A stretch of 64,000 nucleotides of DNA. Origin: Rickettsiales bacterium. Its GTDB lineage: Bacteria; Pseudomonadota; Alphaproteobacteria; Rickettsiales; Anaplasmataceae. The notes beneath the pieces were generated by a model. That model was not told the origin of the DNA, searched no databases, and saw only the letters and a list, made by a program, of their open reading frames with translations. Position 1 is the stretch's first letter; the number at the start of each line of letters is the position of its first letter. Positions 19,386 through 29,597 of the stretch are shown piece by piece. Where the stretch lies: contig JAISAR010000006.1 in assembly GCA_031266615.1 (NCBI GenBank), forward strand, positions 18,186 to 82,185. Direction: 5' to 3'. The position numbers and the translations under genes were made by a program.

Positions 19386-19413
19386 TTGCAAACTTCTCAT
19401 AAAACCATATTAT
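19386..19413 (+). promoter_or_regulatory. Candidate promoter for the MFS transporter
   Basis: TTGCAA (19386-19391) and TATTAT (19408-19413) are separated by 16 bases, in the 90-base gap before the transporter start at 19472. It is the first real gap since the epimerase start, so separate transcription is plausible. Confidence 0.35.
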
Positions 19414-19471
19414 ACTACTATCCTAGTTATGGTATTGTTTGCTATAACTAAATAGCTGTTGGAGAACAGGT

Positions 19472-20683
19472 ATGAACCCTATCTTCTTTCAATATTTGCT
19501 ATTCTTTTTTGGATATGTGCTACTTTATTTATCAAGACAAAGTATACCGATTGCTCTGCCACTGTTGACAGATACTGGACACACAAACTATGTGAAATTA
19601 AGCTATTTTTTTGCTTGCTTTTCTTTTTTTTACGGAATATCAAAATTCATCAACGGAATAGTCATGGACTCCAGAAATAATCCATTATTTATGTTTGGGT
19701 TATGCAATGTTGCAACTGGGTCATTAACCATGGGTATAATTTTATTATATAATAACTTAACCTTATTATTATTAACATTAATATTATTAGCTTGGGCACG
19801 AGGAGTAGGTTGGCCAGCTATTACAAAGTTTATGGTTACAAACTCCAGCATCTCTTCAATCGCATCATCGTGGGGGGTTATGAGTGCGTCTCAGCAACTC
19901 GGTTCTTGTATTACTCTGATTGCGTTACCAAGCATAATTAAAATGTATGGTGCAAAAAGTGCATTTTTGTATTCTGGTCTCTTATGCTTACTCTTCGGAA
20001 TTTATATAATATTAAAAGCATATTACAGAGAAAATACCTCTCTTACTATCTACAAAGTGCAGAAACTTCAAATCAGTATTAAGGTGACAAGTTCCATATG
20101 GTTTCTATGTTGTGCCACTTTTTGTGCTTATATTATAAAAATGGGAATCTTTTTTTGGTTCCCTATAGTTTTAAAAGACGAATTACAAATTTCTCTTGTG
20201 CAATCCTCACTAATAACAGGTGCGTATGACTTGGGTGGGATCCTTGGAACTTTAGTCACAGGAAAGATTAGTGATATGTATTTCTTTCGAAATAGAAGCC
20301 TGCTAGCATTACTTTATATGCTGGGTATAGCACTTATTTTCGCTACAATGAACTTTTGTCACAACATAACTCTTATAAGTTTTGGCGCAACCTTATCAGG
20401 ATTTTTTATATTTGGAGTACAAGTATTAACAGGTGTTATAGCTGTAGAAATTGCTTCACAAAATAATGTATGTGCACTTGTAAGCTTAACAGGATTGTTT
20501 GGGTATATTGCAAGTTCAATATTTTCATGTGTGATTTTAGGAGTACTTGTTAAACACTGTGGTAATAGCATTATGTTCTCATTTTTTTTCATTTCCTCTG
20601 TTACTGCACTCGTTTGCTTTTCCATATTATCAAGCAGAAGCCTTAAAAAATTGAGTAAAGTTGGTGTGGGAAACGTTTCTTAA
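19472..20683 (+). CDS. Major facilitator superfamily transporter (organophosphate-antiporter-like)
   Basis: The 403-residue protein has about twelve hydrophobic segments. The N-terminal L-Y-L-S-R-Q-S-I-P-I-A region resembles the first helix of the organophosphate:phosphate antiporters (UhpT/GlpT/UhpC type), where an arginine in that helix binds phosphate. An A-R-G-x-G-W-P motif follows helix 4, as in that family. It probably imports or exports a phosphorylated or polar precursor or product of the cluster. The ATG at 19472 is preceded by GGAG 10 bases upstream. The gene is convergent with the UDP-glucose dehydrogenase, with only 2 bases between stop codons. Confidence 0.85.
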   Translation: MNPIFFQYLLFFFGYVLLYLSRQSIPIALPLLTDTGHTNYVKLSYFFACFSFFYGISKFINGIVMDSRNNPLFMFGLCNVATGSLTMGIILLYNNLTLLLLTLILLAWARGVGWPAITKFMVTNSSISSIASSWGVMSASQQLGSCITLIALPSIIKMYGAKSAFLYSGLLCLLFGIYIILKAYYRENTSLTIYKVQKLQISIKVTSSIWFLCCATFCAYIIKMGIFFWFPIVLKDELQISLVQSSLITGAYDLGGILGTLVTGKISDMYFFRNRSLLALLYMLGIALIFATMNFCHNITLISFGATLSGFFIFGVQVLTGVIAVEIASQNNVCALVSLTGLFGYIASSIFSCVILGVLVKHCGNSIMFSFFFISSVTALVCFSILSSRSLKKLSKVGVGNVS

Positions 20684-20685
20684 CA

Positions 20686-21993
20686 CTAAACTTCACAGAT
20701 AGATTTTCTGCCTAGAGAATAAACGTTGTAACCAAATTCTAGTAACAGCTTATTATTTAACAAGTTACGAAAGTCAAAAATATTAGGTGCAGTCATGACA
20801 TCCTTTAAAATTATAAAGTCTTGATTTTTAAATTCTTCCCATTCTGTTAACAGTAACAAGGCTTCTGCATTCCTTGCAGCTTCTATAGCGTTGTCTGCGT
20901 ACTCTATATCCTTTAGAACTCGCCTAGCGTTATCCATTCCAACTGGATCATATGCAGTAATTTTAGCCTTGTTATTCACTAATAATTTTGCGATGTCTAT
21001 AGCTGGGCTATTTCTCACATCATCAGTACCAGATTTAAAAGTTAGTCCCCATATTGCTATTTTTTTATCTTGGACTCCATTTAATACATATTCTACCTTT
21101 TTAGCAATGTTCATTATATGATTATAGTTAGATTCCTTAACTGAATTTAAAATTTGTAGTTTGAAATTGTGACCTTCAGCAAGTCTTATCAAAGCCAACA
21201 AATCTTTAGGAAAACAAGATCCTCCAAATCCTGGGCCAGCCTTTAGAAATTCCCTGCCTATTCTATGGTCCATTCCCATGCCATTAGCTAAAAGGTCAAT
21301 GTCTGCTCCTAATGCCTCACATAAACCTGCTATTTCATTGATAAAAGCAATCTTTGTTGCTAGAAAAGCATTAGAAGCATATTTAATCATTTCAGCGGTA
21401 GTTGTATCAGTGACTATTAACGGAATGTTCTTATCTATAAATGATCTATATATAGCTTCTAGTTTTGCTCTAGCTCGCTCAGCTTTTACTCCTATTATTA
21501 TTCTATCTGGATATAAAAAATCTGATACTGCAGAGCCTTGCTTGAGGAATTCCGGATTAACTCCTAAATCAAGGTTATAACCTTCACTGAGTAAGTGGTT
21601 GTGTATGCTTTCTGTAGTACCAGGAGGAACAGTTGACTTTATAACTATTAAGCAGCCTTGATTAACTCTCTTAGAAATTTCATTTACTGATCTATACACA
21701 TTCTTTAAATCTGCATTTCCTAAGGAGTCTGATGGAGTATCCACGGTTACAAATACTACTTCCGTGTTGGAATTTATTTGAGAATACGAATTGAAAAATC
21801 TTATCCTTTGCAGCTTTATATTATTCTCTAAATAGTTTGCTAATCCAGGTTCATATATGGGAATTTTTCCTGATTTTAACAACTCAATCTTCTTAGTATT
21901 TATGTCAATACAATCAACATTATGGCCCTGTTCTGATAACATTGTACCAGATACTAAACCTACATACCCTATTCCTATAATGGTTATATACAT
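20686..21993 (-). CDS. UDP-glucose 6-dehydrogenase
   Basis: The 435-residue protein oxidises UDP-glucose twice with NAD to give UDP-glucuronate. The N-terminal Rossmann loop is G-I-G-Y-V-G, and the N-P-E-F-L-x-Q-G-S-A substrate strand is present. The catalytic cysteine C260 sits in G-P-G-F-G-G-S-C-F-P-K-D, followed by the C-terminal UDP-binding domain. All key residues are present and the length is normal. It lies downstream of the EamA transporter on the minus strand with an 86-base gap, probably one transcript. UDP-glucuronate would be a natural substrate for the epimerase at 9607, linking the two strands of the cluster. Confidence 0.93.
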   Translation of the reverse strand: MYITIIGIGYVGLVSGTMLSEQGHNVDCIDINTKKIELLKSGKIPIYEPGLANYLENNIKLQRIRFFNSYSQINSNTEVVFVTVDTPSDSLGNADLKNVYRSVNEISKRVNQGCLIVIKSTVPPGTTESIHNHLLSEGYNLDLGVNPEFLKQGSAVSDFLYPDRIIIGVKAERARAKLEAIYRSFIDKNIPLIVTDTTTAEMIKYASNAFLATKIAFINEIAGLCEALGADIDLLANGMGMDHRIGREFLKAGPGFGGSCFPKDLLALIRLAEGHNFKLQILNSVKESNYNHIMNIAKKVEYVLNGVQDKKIAIWGLTFKSGTDDVRNSPAIDIAKLLVNNKAKITAYDPVGMDNARRVLKDIEYADNAIEAARNAEALLLLTEWEEFKNQDFIILKDVMTAPNIFDFRNLLNNKLLLEFGYNVYSLGRKSICEV

Positions 21994-22079
21994 TTTATTA
22001 TCACATAAAGATATTTTAATCTAGCTCAACTGCTTAAGCATTTAAAAAGGACATCATTAACAATTAGAGTCATAAACTT

Positions 22080-22970
22080 TTATCTTAGTGTTGCTAGATT
22101 ATTTTTCTTAATTACTTTACTTTCTGAATAGGCTATAAATAAAGTTGATGGTATCAATATTAAAGTACCATAAAAAGCACTTTTGTCAGGTAGCTCATTA
22201 AATATAACATATGTTACTATTGCAGAAATTATTAACTCTATGTATCTATACGGTGCAAGTGCAGTAGCATCAGCAAGAGCAAAAGCTTTTAACATGAAGA
22301 ACAGAATTAGATTTGGATTAATTCCTAAAATCAGCAGTAATGTTAATTCTAACAAGGAAGGTATATGCCAACAAAACAACAAAGGTGCAGTAGAAAAAAT
22401 AGTTGTTGTTAGAGCTGAGTAAAATAACATACTTATTACTGGCTCCTTCATTACAAGCTTCTTATTAAGTATATCTAGTATAGCAAAAATTAATGCAGAT
22501 GCAATAAAAATAAGAATTTTAGGATTAAAGTCCTCACTATAAGCTTTAGTAGCAATAGCAATACCAAAAAAACCAATGACAGTTACCACCCATCTTTGCC
22601 AAATTATATTTTCTTCTAGCAAGAGGATTGCAAGAAGTATAACAAATAATGGTACGGAGAAGCTTATAATTGTTGCAGTTACCATTGGGTAAACAGTCAA
22701 TCCATAGGTCCATAAGGTCATTCCACAAAACAACAATGCACCTCTAGTTATTTGAATAGATATTTGACTTGTTTTACAAGCTCCCATTCCATAGTAAAGT
22801 ATAAAAGGTATAAGAGTAATAGTGCTAAATAAAAAACGGAAAAAGATTATTTCAAAACTTTGAAGATGTAAACCGAGATGTTTTGATATAGTATCATTAG
22901 CTACACTACTAAGTAAACTAAGTATAAACCAGATAACTCCAAGTAAATAAGCTCTCAGTCTGTAATCCAT
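22080..22970 (-). CDS. EamA/DMT-family transporter (10 membrane helices)
   Basis: The 296-residue protein has ten hydrophobic helices arranged as two homologous five-helix EamA units. These include the R-G-A-L-L-F segment after helix 3 and a conserved P-Y-R-Y-I-E near helix 8. DMT transporters move amino acids, nucleotide sugars or other small metabolites across the inner membrane. CAGGAG lies 5-10 bases before the ATG at 22970. It is the rightmost member of the Undecim Cluster and is transcribed toward the cluster. A truncated phage tail gene begins within about 100 bases on its other side, marking the cluster boundary. Confidence 0.88.
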   Translation of the reverse strand: MDYRLRAYLLGVIWFILSLLSSVANDTISKHLGLHLQSFEIIFFRFLFSTITLIPFILYYGMGACKTSQISIQITRGALLFCGMTLWTYGLTVYPMVTATIISFSVPLFVILLAILLLEENIIWQRWVVTVIGFFGIAIATKAYSEDFNPKILIFIASALIFAILDILNKKLVMKEPVISMLFYSALTTTIFSTAPLLFCWHIPSLLELTLLLILGINPNLILFFMLKAFALADATALAPYRYIELIISAIVTYVIFNELPDKSAFYGTLILIPSTLFIAYSESKVIKKNNLATLR

Positions 22971-22999
22971 AAAACTCCTGATTTAATAGATAAGTTTTC

Positions 23000-23027
23000 A
23001 TAATATGCTCATATAACTCTACTACAA
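23000..23027 (-). promoter_or_regulatory. Candidate promoter for the EamA-UDP-glucose dehydrogenase pair
   Basis: On the minus strand TTGTAG (complement at 23022-23027) and TATTAT (complement at 23000-23005) are 16 bases apart, 30 bases upstream of the EamA start. The -10 is good and the -35 moderate. Confidence 0.35.
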
Positions 23028-23067
23028 AATTAATAATATAAAAGCTTTCTTATGCTTACTGTTCTAA

Positions 23068-23622
23068 CCATACATCTCACATACCACTCAAACAGGTGAA
23101 AGCGACATAAGTTTTTTGATCACTAGATTAGATAAGGAGCATGAAGCGTTAGTAAAACCAGTGGGAGGCTATATAATTTTTATTCCAAGAGGAGAAGAGT
23201 CAGCAGCTGGCAAGGCTTTAGGCACAACAGCACTTACGCCTAAAGATGTGATAAATTGGAAGGTAAATTTTAATGTGCGAAGTAAGTATGGATCTGTAAT
23301 TGCAAAATGGCATAGTTATGAAAAGGGGGAAACCATAGAAGAAAAAGTCGGAAATGAAGAACCAAGTTACCCAATACAGAAGCCTTACTCTACTGCAGAA
23401 TCAGCAATTGATGCTGCGAATGCCAAATTAAGACAATTAAAGCAAAGTGAAGCAAAATTAAACGTAACAATACCAGGCAATCCGAAGTTATTTGCGGAAG
23501 CTAAAATAAATTTATCAGGATTTTGTCAAGAGATAGATGGTGAGTGGGTGATAAGTAGAGCAGAGCATATTTTGGATAATAGGGGGTACCAAACTATGGT
23601 AGAAGCGGTGATAAGCTATTAA
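23068..23622 (+). pseudogene. Prophage WO tail protein D (late control D), N-terminally truncated
   Basis: The frame opens right after a TAA at 23065 and runs to 23622 (184 codons). The sequence Q-T-G-E-S-D-I-S-F-L-I-T-R-L ... G-G-Y-I-I-F matches the middle of P2-type gene D baseplate hub proteins. A TTG at 23116 would be the first usable start but sits inside the conserved region. About the N-terminal half of the usual 330-350 residues is missing, next to the end of the Undecim Cluster. It is most likely a broken remnant left by the insertion or deletion that placed the cluster here. Confidence 0.7.
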
Positions 23623-23676
23623 GAGAAATTAAACAAACAATTGTTATAAGCAGGGTAAAGTATTTGCAACAAAAAT

Positions 23677-24270
23677 ATGCCAAAAAGAAATCACCATTAT
23701 CAGCAAGATCACTATCATCACCCAAGTTGGATAGATTGGGTTGGGCCTATCTGTGGATTAATAATATTTGGTATTATTGCTGTGTTTATTATATGTTGCT
23801 TTGTCTTTGATAATGATAAGGGAGTTAAGTTGGCAAACGCTAAAGCCTCCGAGAATTACGAAAAGATGTTGCGTATTGCTGCTGAAAGTTGTAGTTTGGA
23901 GGTTGTCAAATTTCTAGTAGGGAATGTCGTAGATATTGATGCAGGAGAATGGGGAGTAACGGCACTGCATTATGCTGCACAAAAGAATTGTTTAGAAGTT
24001 ATAAGGTTTCTAATGGAAGAAGAGGCAAACATTGATGCTACTGATAGATTTAGGTGGACGCCATTACACCGTGCTGCAAAATACGGTAGTTTAGATGCCG
24101 TTAAACTCTTGCTAGAGAAAGGTGCAAATCCTAATGCTAAAAATAAGGACTTTGCAACTCCACTGAGCGTGGCAAGGAGTAATAAACAGTATAACAAGAA
24201 ACATCAGGATTATGTGGAAATTATAAGGTTACTTTCTGATGCAGAAAATGCGCCTCAAGGTAAGAAATAA
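23677..24270 (+). CDS. Ankyrin-repeat protein with N-terminal membrane anchor
   Basis: In this 197-residue protein, a His-rich start (residues 5-15) precedes one strong hydrophobic helix (about residues 25-47, G-L-I-I-F-G-I-I-A-V-F). Three to four ankyrin repeats fill residues 60-185. The membrane anchor would leave the repeats on one side of the membrane. It follows the tail gene D remnant by 54 bases; ankyrin genes beside the tail module are usual in prophage WO. No clear Shine-Dalgarno is seen, so the start is the longest choice. Confidence 0.8.
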   Translation: MPKRNHHYQQDHYHHPSWIDWVGPICGLIIFGIIAVFIICCFVFDNDKGVKLANAKASENYEKMLRIAAESCSLEVVKFLVGNVVDIDAGEWGVTALHYAAQKNCLEVIRFLMEEEANIDATDRFRWTPLHRAAKYGSLDAVKLLLEKGANPNAKNKDFATPLSVARSNKQYNKKHQDYVEIIRLLSDAENAPQGKK

Positions 24271-24347
24271 CCTACATTAACTTCTGATTTTATACGTTAA
24301 AACAGTAAGACTAAATTCTAAAAACCTAATTTATCCAGAACACTTTT

Positions 24348-24572
24348 ATGCAAAATCAAAAGATCCCAATCGCAGTAATAGTAACGATGGTAATACAGAC
24401 GGTAGCGGCGATATGGTGGCTTGCTAAACTTGATCTACGAGTTCACATGCATGAAAAACTCATTGAACAGAATAACGGATTAACTATTACAGTGTATCGG
24501 CTTGAAGAGCGGGTAAAAAATCTCTCTGAAGAATTGGACGAGTTCAAATCCCAAATTTCTAGCGGGAAATGA
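24348..24572 (+). CDS. Small membrane protein with coiled coil (phage holin/spanin-like in layout)
   Basis: The 74-residue protein has one membrane helix at about residues 6-26 (I-A-V-I-V-T-M-V-I-Q-T-V-A-A). A charged heptad-like segment follows (V-Y-R-L-E-E-R-V-K-N-L-S-E-E-L-D-E-F). This layout is found in small lysis or tail-associated phage proteins. Its place just after WO tail remnants supports a phage origin, but I cannot assign a function. Confidence 0.55.
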   Translation: MQNQKIPIAVIVTMVIQTVAAIWWLAKLDLRVHMHEKLIEQNNGLTITVYRLEERVKNLSEELDEFKSQISSGK

Positions 24573-24601
24573 GGTCTTAAAAACATCTCTTTAAAAATCT
24601 A

Positions 24602-24838
24602 TTGACGGTATTAAATATGCTACACTTCTATGTAACAAAAGGTGAAAAAATCAATGAATATTATCATTCTGCGAACTTATTACTCACCGAAGAAAGCAAG
24701 AACTTCCTACGCAATTTAGGTGAGTTTAGTGGCTTGGATAATCATTTTCAACTAAACACTGATGACTTTTATATTTGGACTAACATCTATGCATATAGAG
24801 ATGAATTGTATTATAAAACGGCCAATAGAACTTACTAA
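24602..24838 (+). pseudogene. Short unassigned frame in front of the patatin remnant
   Basis: The 78-codon frame encodes a soluble, Tyr/Asn-rich peptide I do not recognise. It overlaps the next frame (from 24762) and stops where the patatin-like part begins. The two may be pieces of one frameshifted gene or a chance junction between two phage remnants. Confidence 0.35.
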
Positions 24839-25139
24839 TCGAATAAAGCATAGAAAATTAGGAAAGATAGCCTGGATAAAGCCTCTATTAAATGTGATGT
24901 TTGCATCGAGTCTTGATGTAGTAAATTATCAGCTAAGTAACGTAATGGACGACAGATACGTAAGGATACAATCACAACTGACAATAGCATCGGCTGAGAT
25001 GGATAATACTACGCCTCAAAATATCAAATGTCTGCAACAAGAAGCAAATGAAATGATAGAGGAGAATTGGGAAGTAATAAATAAATTTTGTGATTTTAAA
25101 AATGCCAAACAAAGCAAAGAAGTTATACAAAAAAGCTAA
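24762..25139 (+). pseudogene. C-terminal remnant of a patatin-like phospholipase
   Basis: From about 24850, the 125-codon frame carries K-L-G-K-I-A-W-I-K-P-L-L followed by V-N-Y-Q-L and R-I-Q-S-Q-L. This is the C-terminal part of bacterial patatin-like lipases. The catalytic G-x-S-x-G and D-G-G/A motifs, which would lie upstream, are missing, so the product cannot be an active lipase. Patatin genes are part of prophage WO and are linked to its tail region. The upstream frame changes at about 24840, consistent with decay. Confidence 0.55.
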
Positions 25140-25701
25140 AAAAGGAATAAAGAATATAGTCTCGCCAAAAAAACAACGCTCTGGAGTTCCGGTAAAAATT
25201 CAAAATCCTACGGCTAAAGTTGAAAAACCCCCCGAAAAAAAACAAAAGGATTTAGAAGGAAAAGACTTAAAAAGAGGCATCAGCTTCAGAAATAGCTTTC
25301 AAAAGGCGAAAGAAAAAATGAGAAGCTTAAGAACTGAACCTAAAGAAAAAACAATCAAAAAGGGCGGCATGTTCAAGAAAAAGGTCAAAAGCCTAAATCC
25401 AATCAAGGTTAAAAAAAATAAGGTCATTGGAAGCAAAAAATTAGCGTTTCTCCTAACTGCTGGAACGATTGTAGCGATTTTGCCAACATTCAATTTAGCA
25501 CCATTCCCAGCACTAGCAATAACTTCTGCATGTGTTTTTAGTATCAATTTTATCGTAGTCAAGACACTAAAGAAAGCTGTCAAACAACGCAAATTAGCAG
25601 CAAAATCCAAAGAAGAGCCAACGGTAACTGAGCCAGAAAAGTTGGAAGATATTTCAGTTGAACCAGCCAAGAAAGACCCAGAGCAAATTTCCAGGGAATA
25701 A
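25090..25701 (+). CDS. Lys-rich membrane protein, unknown function
   Basis: The longest frame is 203 residues; the ATG at 25102 (M-P-N-K-A-K-K-L-Y-K-K) is the more natural start. Residues 1-115 are extremely basic (poly-Lys stretches). Two hydrophobic helices follow (about residues 120-160, T-A-G-T-I-V-A-I-L-P-T and A-I-T-S-A-C-V-F-S-I), with an acidic C-terminal tail. The layout of basic amphipathic N-terminus plus a membrane hairpin is similar to the protein at 50256-50855, although the sequences are not obviously related. It overlaps the patatin remnant by up to 50 bases. It may be a host-membrane-directed protein, but that is only inference. Confidence 0.6.
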   Translation: MILKMPNKAKKLYKKAKKGIKNIVSPKKQRSGVPVKIQNPTAKVEKPPEKKQKDLEGKDLKRGISFRNSFQKAKEKMRSLRTEPKEKTIKKGGMFKKKVKSLNPIKVKKNKVIGSKKLAFLLTAGTIVAILPTFNLAPFPALAITSACVFSINFIVVKTLKKAVKQRKLAAKSKEEPTVTEPEKLEDISVEPAKKDPEQISRE

Positions 25702-25717
25702 ATTAAATTGTGATTAG

Positions 25718-26521
25718 TGTAGGAAAAAAACAAACAAAAAGAGTGAATCCCCTCTTCGTTATCCTGGCGGTAAAAGCCGTGCCGTTTCTCAAATTATTAA
25801 TGAGTATATTCCCCAAGGATTACCTACGCTTTGCTCTCCCTTTATAGGTGGAGGATCAATAGAGTTAGCGTTAGCCAGCAGAGGAACAAAAGTTTATGGC
25901 TATGACACTTTTGAACCATTAGTAAGATTTTGGCAGGTGCTTTTAAAAAATGCTTCTTACCTTGCAGAAGTAGTTAGGAAGTACCAAAATATGACATCTG
26001 CCATGTTTTATAACTTACAAAAAACATTATTCACCTTGAGAGATAGAGTTGAAGTTGCTGCAGCATTTTTTGCATTAAACCGCTCATCTTTTAGTGGTAC
26101 AATATTGCCAGGAGGTATGTCTCCAGGACACCCACGTTTTACGCCAAGTTCAATAGAAAGATTAGCAAAATTCTCAATAAAAGATCTGACCGTAGATTTA
26201 GCCGATTTCAAAGAGAGCATTCCGAAACACGCAAATGATTTTTTATATTGTGATCCACCCTATTTAATTGACCAAAAGCTATACGGCAAAAGAGGCACAG
26301 ATTTTGACCACGAAGGACTTGCCAAACTTTTGGTTACTCGTGATGAATGGGTTTTATCGTATAATGACTGCAAAAAAATACGGGATATGTATGAAGGATA
26401 TCATATCATTCAACCCAAATGGTCTTATGGAATGGGTAAATCGAAAAAATCGAATGAGATTTTAATTTTAAGTAAAGGGCATGAAGTAAACCCTAAAAAG
26501 CTTATGTTTTTTCTCATATAA
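25718..26521 (+). pseudogene. Phage DNA adenine methylase (Dam/M.MboI-like), start codon missing
   Basis: The frame from 25718 contains R-Y-P-G-G-K-S-R-A, then F-I-G-G-G-S (SAM-binding motif I) and D-P-P-Y (catalytic motif IV). It ends normally at 26521, so the methylase is complete through about 255 residues. However, no ATG, GTG or TTG precedes the first motif after the TAG at 25715. The first possible start, GTG at 25937, would drop motif I. A run of seven A at 25724-25730 sits exactly where one extra or missing base would join it to the GTG at 25710 in another frame. It would methylate adenine, probably GATC or a related site. Confidence 0.65.
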
Positions 26522-26534
26522 ATCTAGACAAAAG

Positions 26535-26549
26535 TGGCCATACAGGCCA
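26535..26549. terminator. Small hairpin between the methylase and ligase genes
   Basis: TGGCC (26535-26539) and GGCCA (26545-26549) form a five-base-pair GC stem with a five-base loop, just after the methylase stop. No T-run follows on the plus strand; four T follow on the minus strand. It is a weak terminator candidate only. Confidence 0.25.
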
Positions 26550-26555
26550 AAAAGC

Positions 26556-26584
26556 TTGACTTTGAAACTTTCTTGTGTTATGAT
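26556..26584 (+). promoter_or_regulatory. sigma70 promoter for DNA ligase
   Basis: TTGACT (26556-26561) and TATGAT (26579-26584) are separated by 17 bases, with the ligase ATG at 26610 and its Shine-Dalgarno (GAGGTG, 26601-26606) in place. The match is good at both hexamers. Confidence 0.55.
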
Positions 26585-26594
26585 TTAGTATTAG

Positions 26595-28505
<1,911 letters not shown>

Positions 28506-28842
28506 TCATAGCCCACTTCTATTTCGGATACTATTAAATTTTATTAAAGCTACAGTGTTTTACATCAAAAACAAGCATTTTAAGGACATAATTACGCGGA
28601 AAATTCACCATATCCATTTAGTAGGGTTTTAAAGTACATTATAGAGGTGATTATGAAAAGATGACCAAAAGGACGTCCGGCATCTTTAATGCCTCTGTAA
28701 GCTCTTCTGTGGAGGTCGTTTTTTGTTCAACATATTCAAAATTTTAAAAATAAGGGGTATACCGGGTAGCTTTATATGAAATTTTCGCTATAAGTTTCAC
28801 GATGACTATTTGGGAGTATGACCTTCAAATTACGCAAATTCT
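28506..28842. other. Spacer downstream of ligA
   Basis: There is no gene in this stretch. It contains the branched hairpin with T-run described above. The remainder is AT-rich without recognisable sequence up to the HTH-tail relic at 28843. Confidence 0.5.
28672..28724 (+). terminator. Rho-independent terminator-like element after ligA
   Basis: GACGTCC (28672-28678) pairs with GGAGGTC (28711-28717, one mismatch) and a run of six T follows (28719-28724). Inside is a second hairpin, GGCAT-CTTTA-ATGCC (28679-28693). It is 170 bases after the ligase stop, and upstream AGAGGTG at 28643 could also pair with the CCTCT at 28693. A similar element lies at 35562-35647. Confidence 0.4.
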
Positions 28843-28977
28843 TCAGTAGATTAGACCAGTTGCTTGGGAAATAATTTCAACAGGAATCCCTGCCTCAACT
28901 AGACCCTTTGCGATCTCTGTCTTGTCAATCAGCATTTCAGCCATCAAATTTCTTATATTCCAAAATTGATGTCTCAT
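28843..28977 (-). pseudogene. Detached C-terminal tail of the HTH regulator
   Basis: The 44-codon frame overlaps the stop of the HTH gene upstream by ATGA. It carries the tail motif that ends the other regulators here (E-I-A-K-G-L-V-E-A-G-I-P ... Q-A-T-G-L). A run of six A just before the HTH gene's stop could be the site of the frameshift that separated the two. It could instead be a coupled small protein. Confidence 0.5.
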
Positions 28978-29468
28978 TTTTTGTTATCCCAACCTTCATA
29001 ACAATCTTCTTTTGTTTGATGCATTAGATCTATAATATCAGCTGATAACATCTTTGCTATAGCATAAAGTTCTTCCATAGTAACGCTAGCTAGCCCTTGT
29101 GCGTACATTTGCATTTGCTGTTCTGACATCCCAAGTTCATTCGCTAAATCTTCCTGAGTATATCCTTGCTTTAAACTATACCTTTCTACTTCTTGCCATA
29201 TTTTATATGTTCCAGGGTAAGTAACTCCTAGTTCAAAAAGTAGAAATGTAACACTTACTGATAATATGTTTGCTATAGCACAGAGTTTGATTATACCAAT
29301 TTCATCTAGTCCTTGTTTGTACCTTTGCATTTGCTGAAGTGATACTCCGATTTCACTTGCTAAATCTTCCAGAGAATATTTTCGCATCAACATACAACTT
29401 TCTATTTTTTGCCACATTCGATAGTTTACATAATCGGCTGCGTTATTATTAGCTGCCGTTGAAATCAT
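28974..29468 (-). CDS. Tandem helix-turn-helix (XRE/Cro type) regulator
   Basis: The 164-residue protein has two HTH_3 domains, at about residues 15-70 and 90-145. Each has the Y-S/T-x-E-D-L-A-x-E-I/L-G-x-S-x-Q-Q-M recognition pattern. Two domains in one chain could bind a palindrome as a pseudo-dimer. Unlike its neighbours it has no tail motif between the domains, and its C-terminal tail is in the next frame (28843-28977). Poly-A precedes GGT six bases before the ATG. It is the last of a run of regulator genes on the minus strand. Such tandem-HTH genes are a standard part of the WO eukaryotic association module. Confidence 0.85.
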   Translation of the reverse strand: MISTAANNNAADYVNYRMWQKIESCMLMRKYSLEDLASEIGVSLQQMQRYKQGLDEIGIIKLCAIANILSVSVTFLLFELGVTYPGTYKIWQEVERYSLKQGYTQEDLANELGMSEQQMQMYAQGLASVTMEELYAIAKMLSADIIDLMHQTKEDCYEGWDNKK

Positions 29469-29597
29469 ACCTTTTTTACAAAAACAATAACATATATTCT
29501 ACCATAAAATTTTATCAAAGTCTATTGTTTTTATAACTTTTTTCCACATATCCAAGCTCTATACAAAATTTCTGCTACGATGCCTATAACCCTCGAA

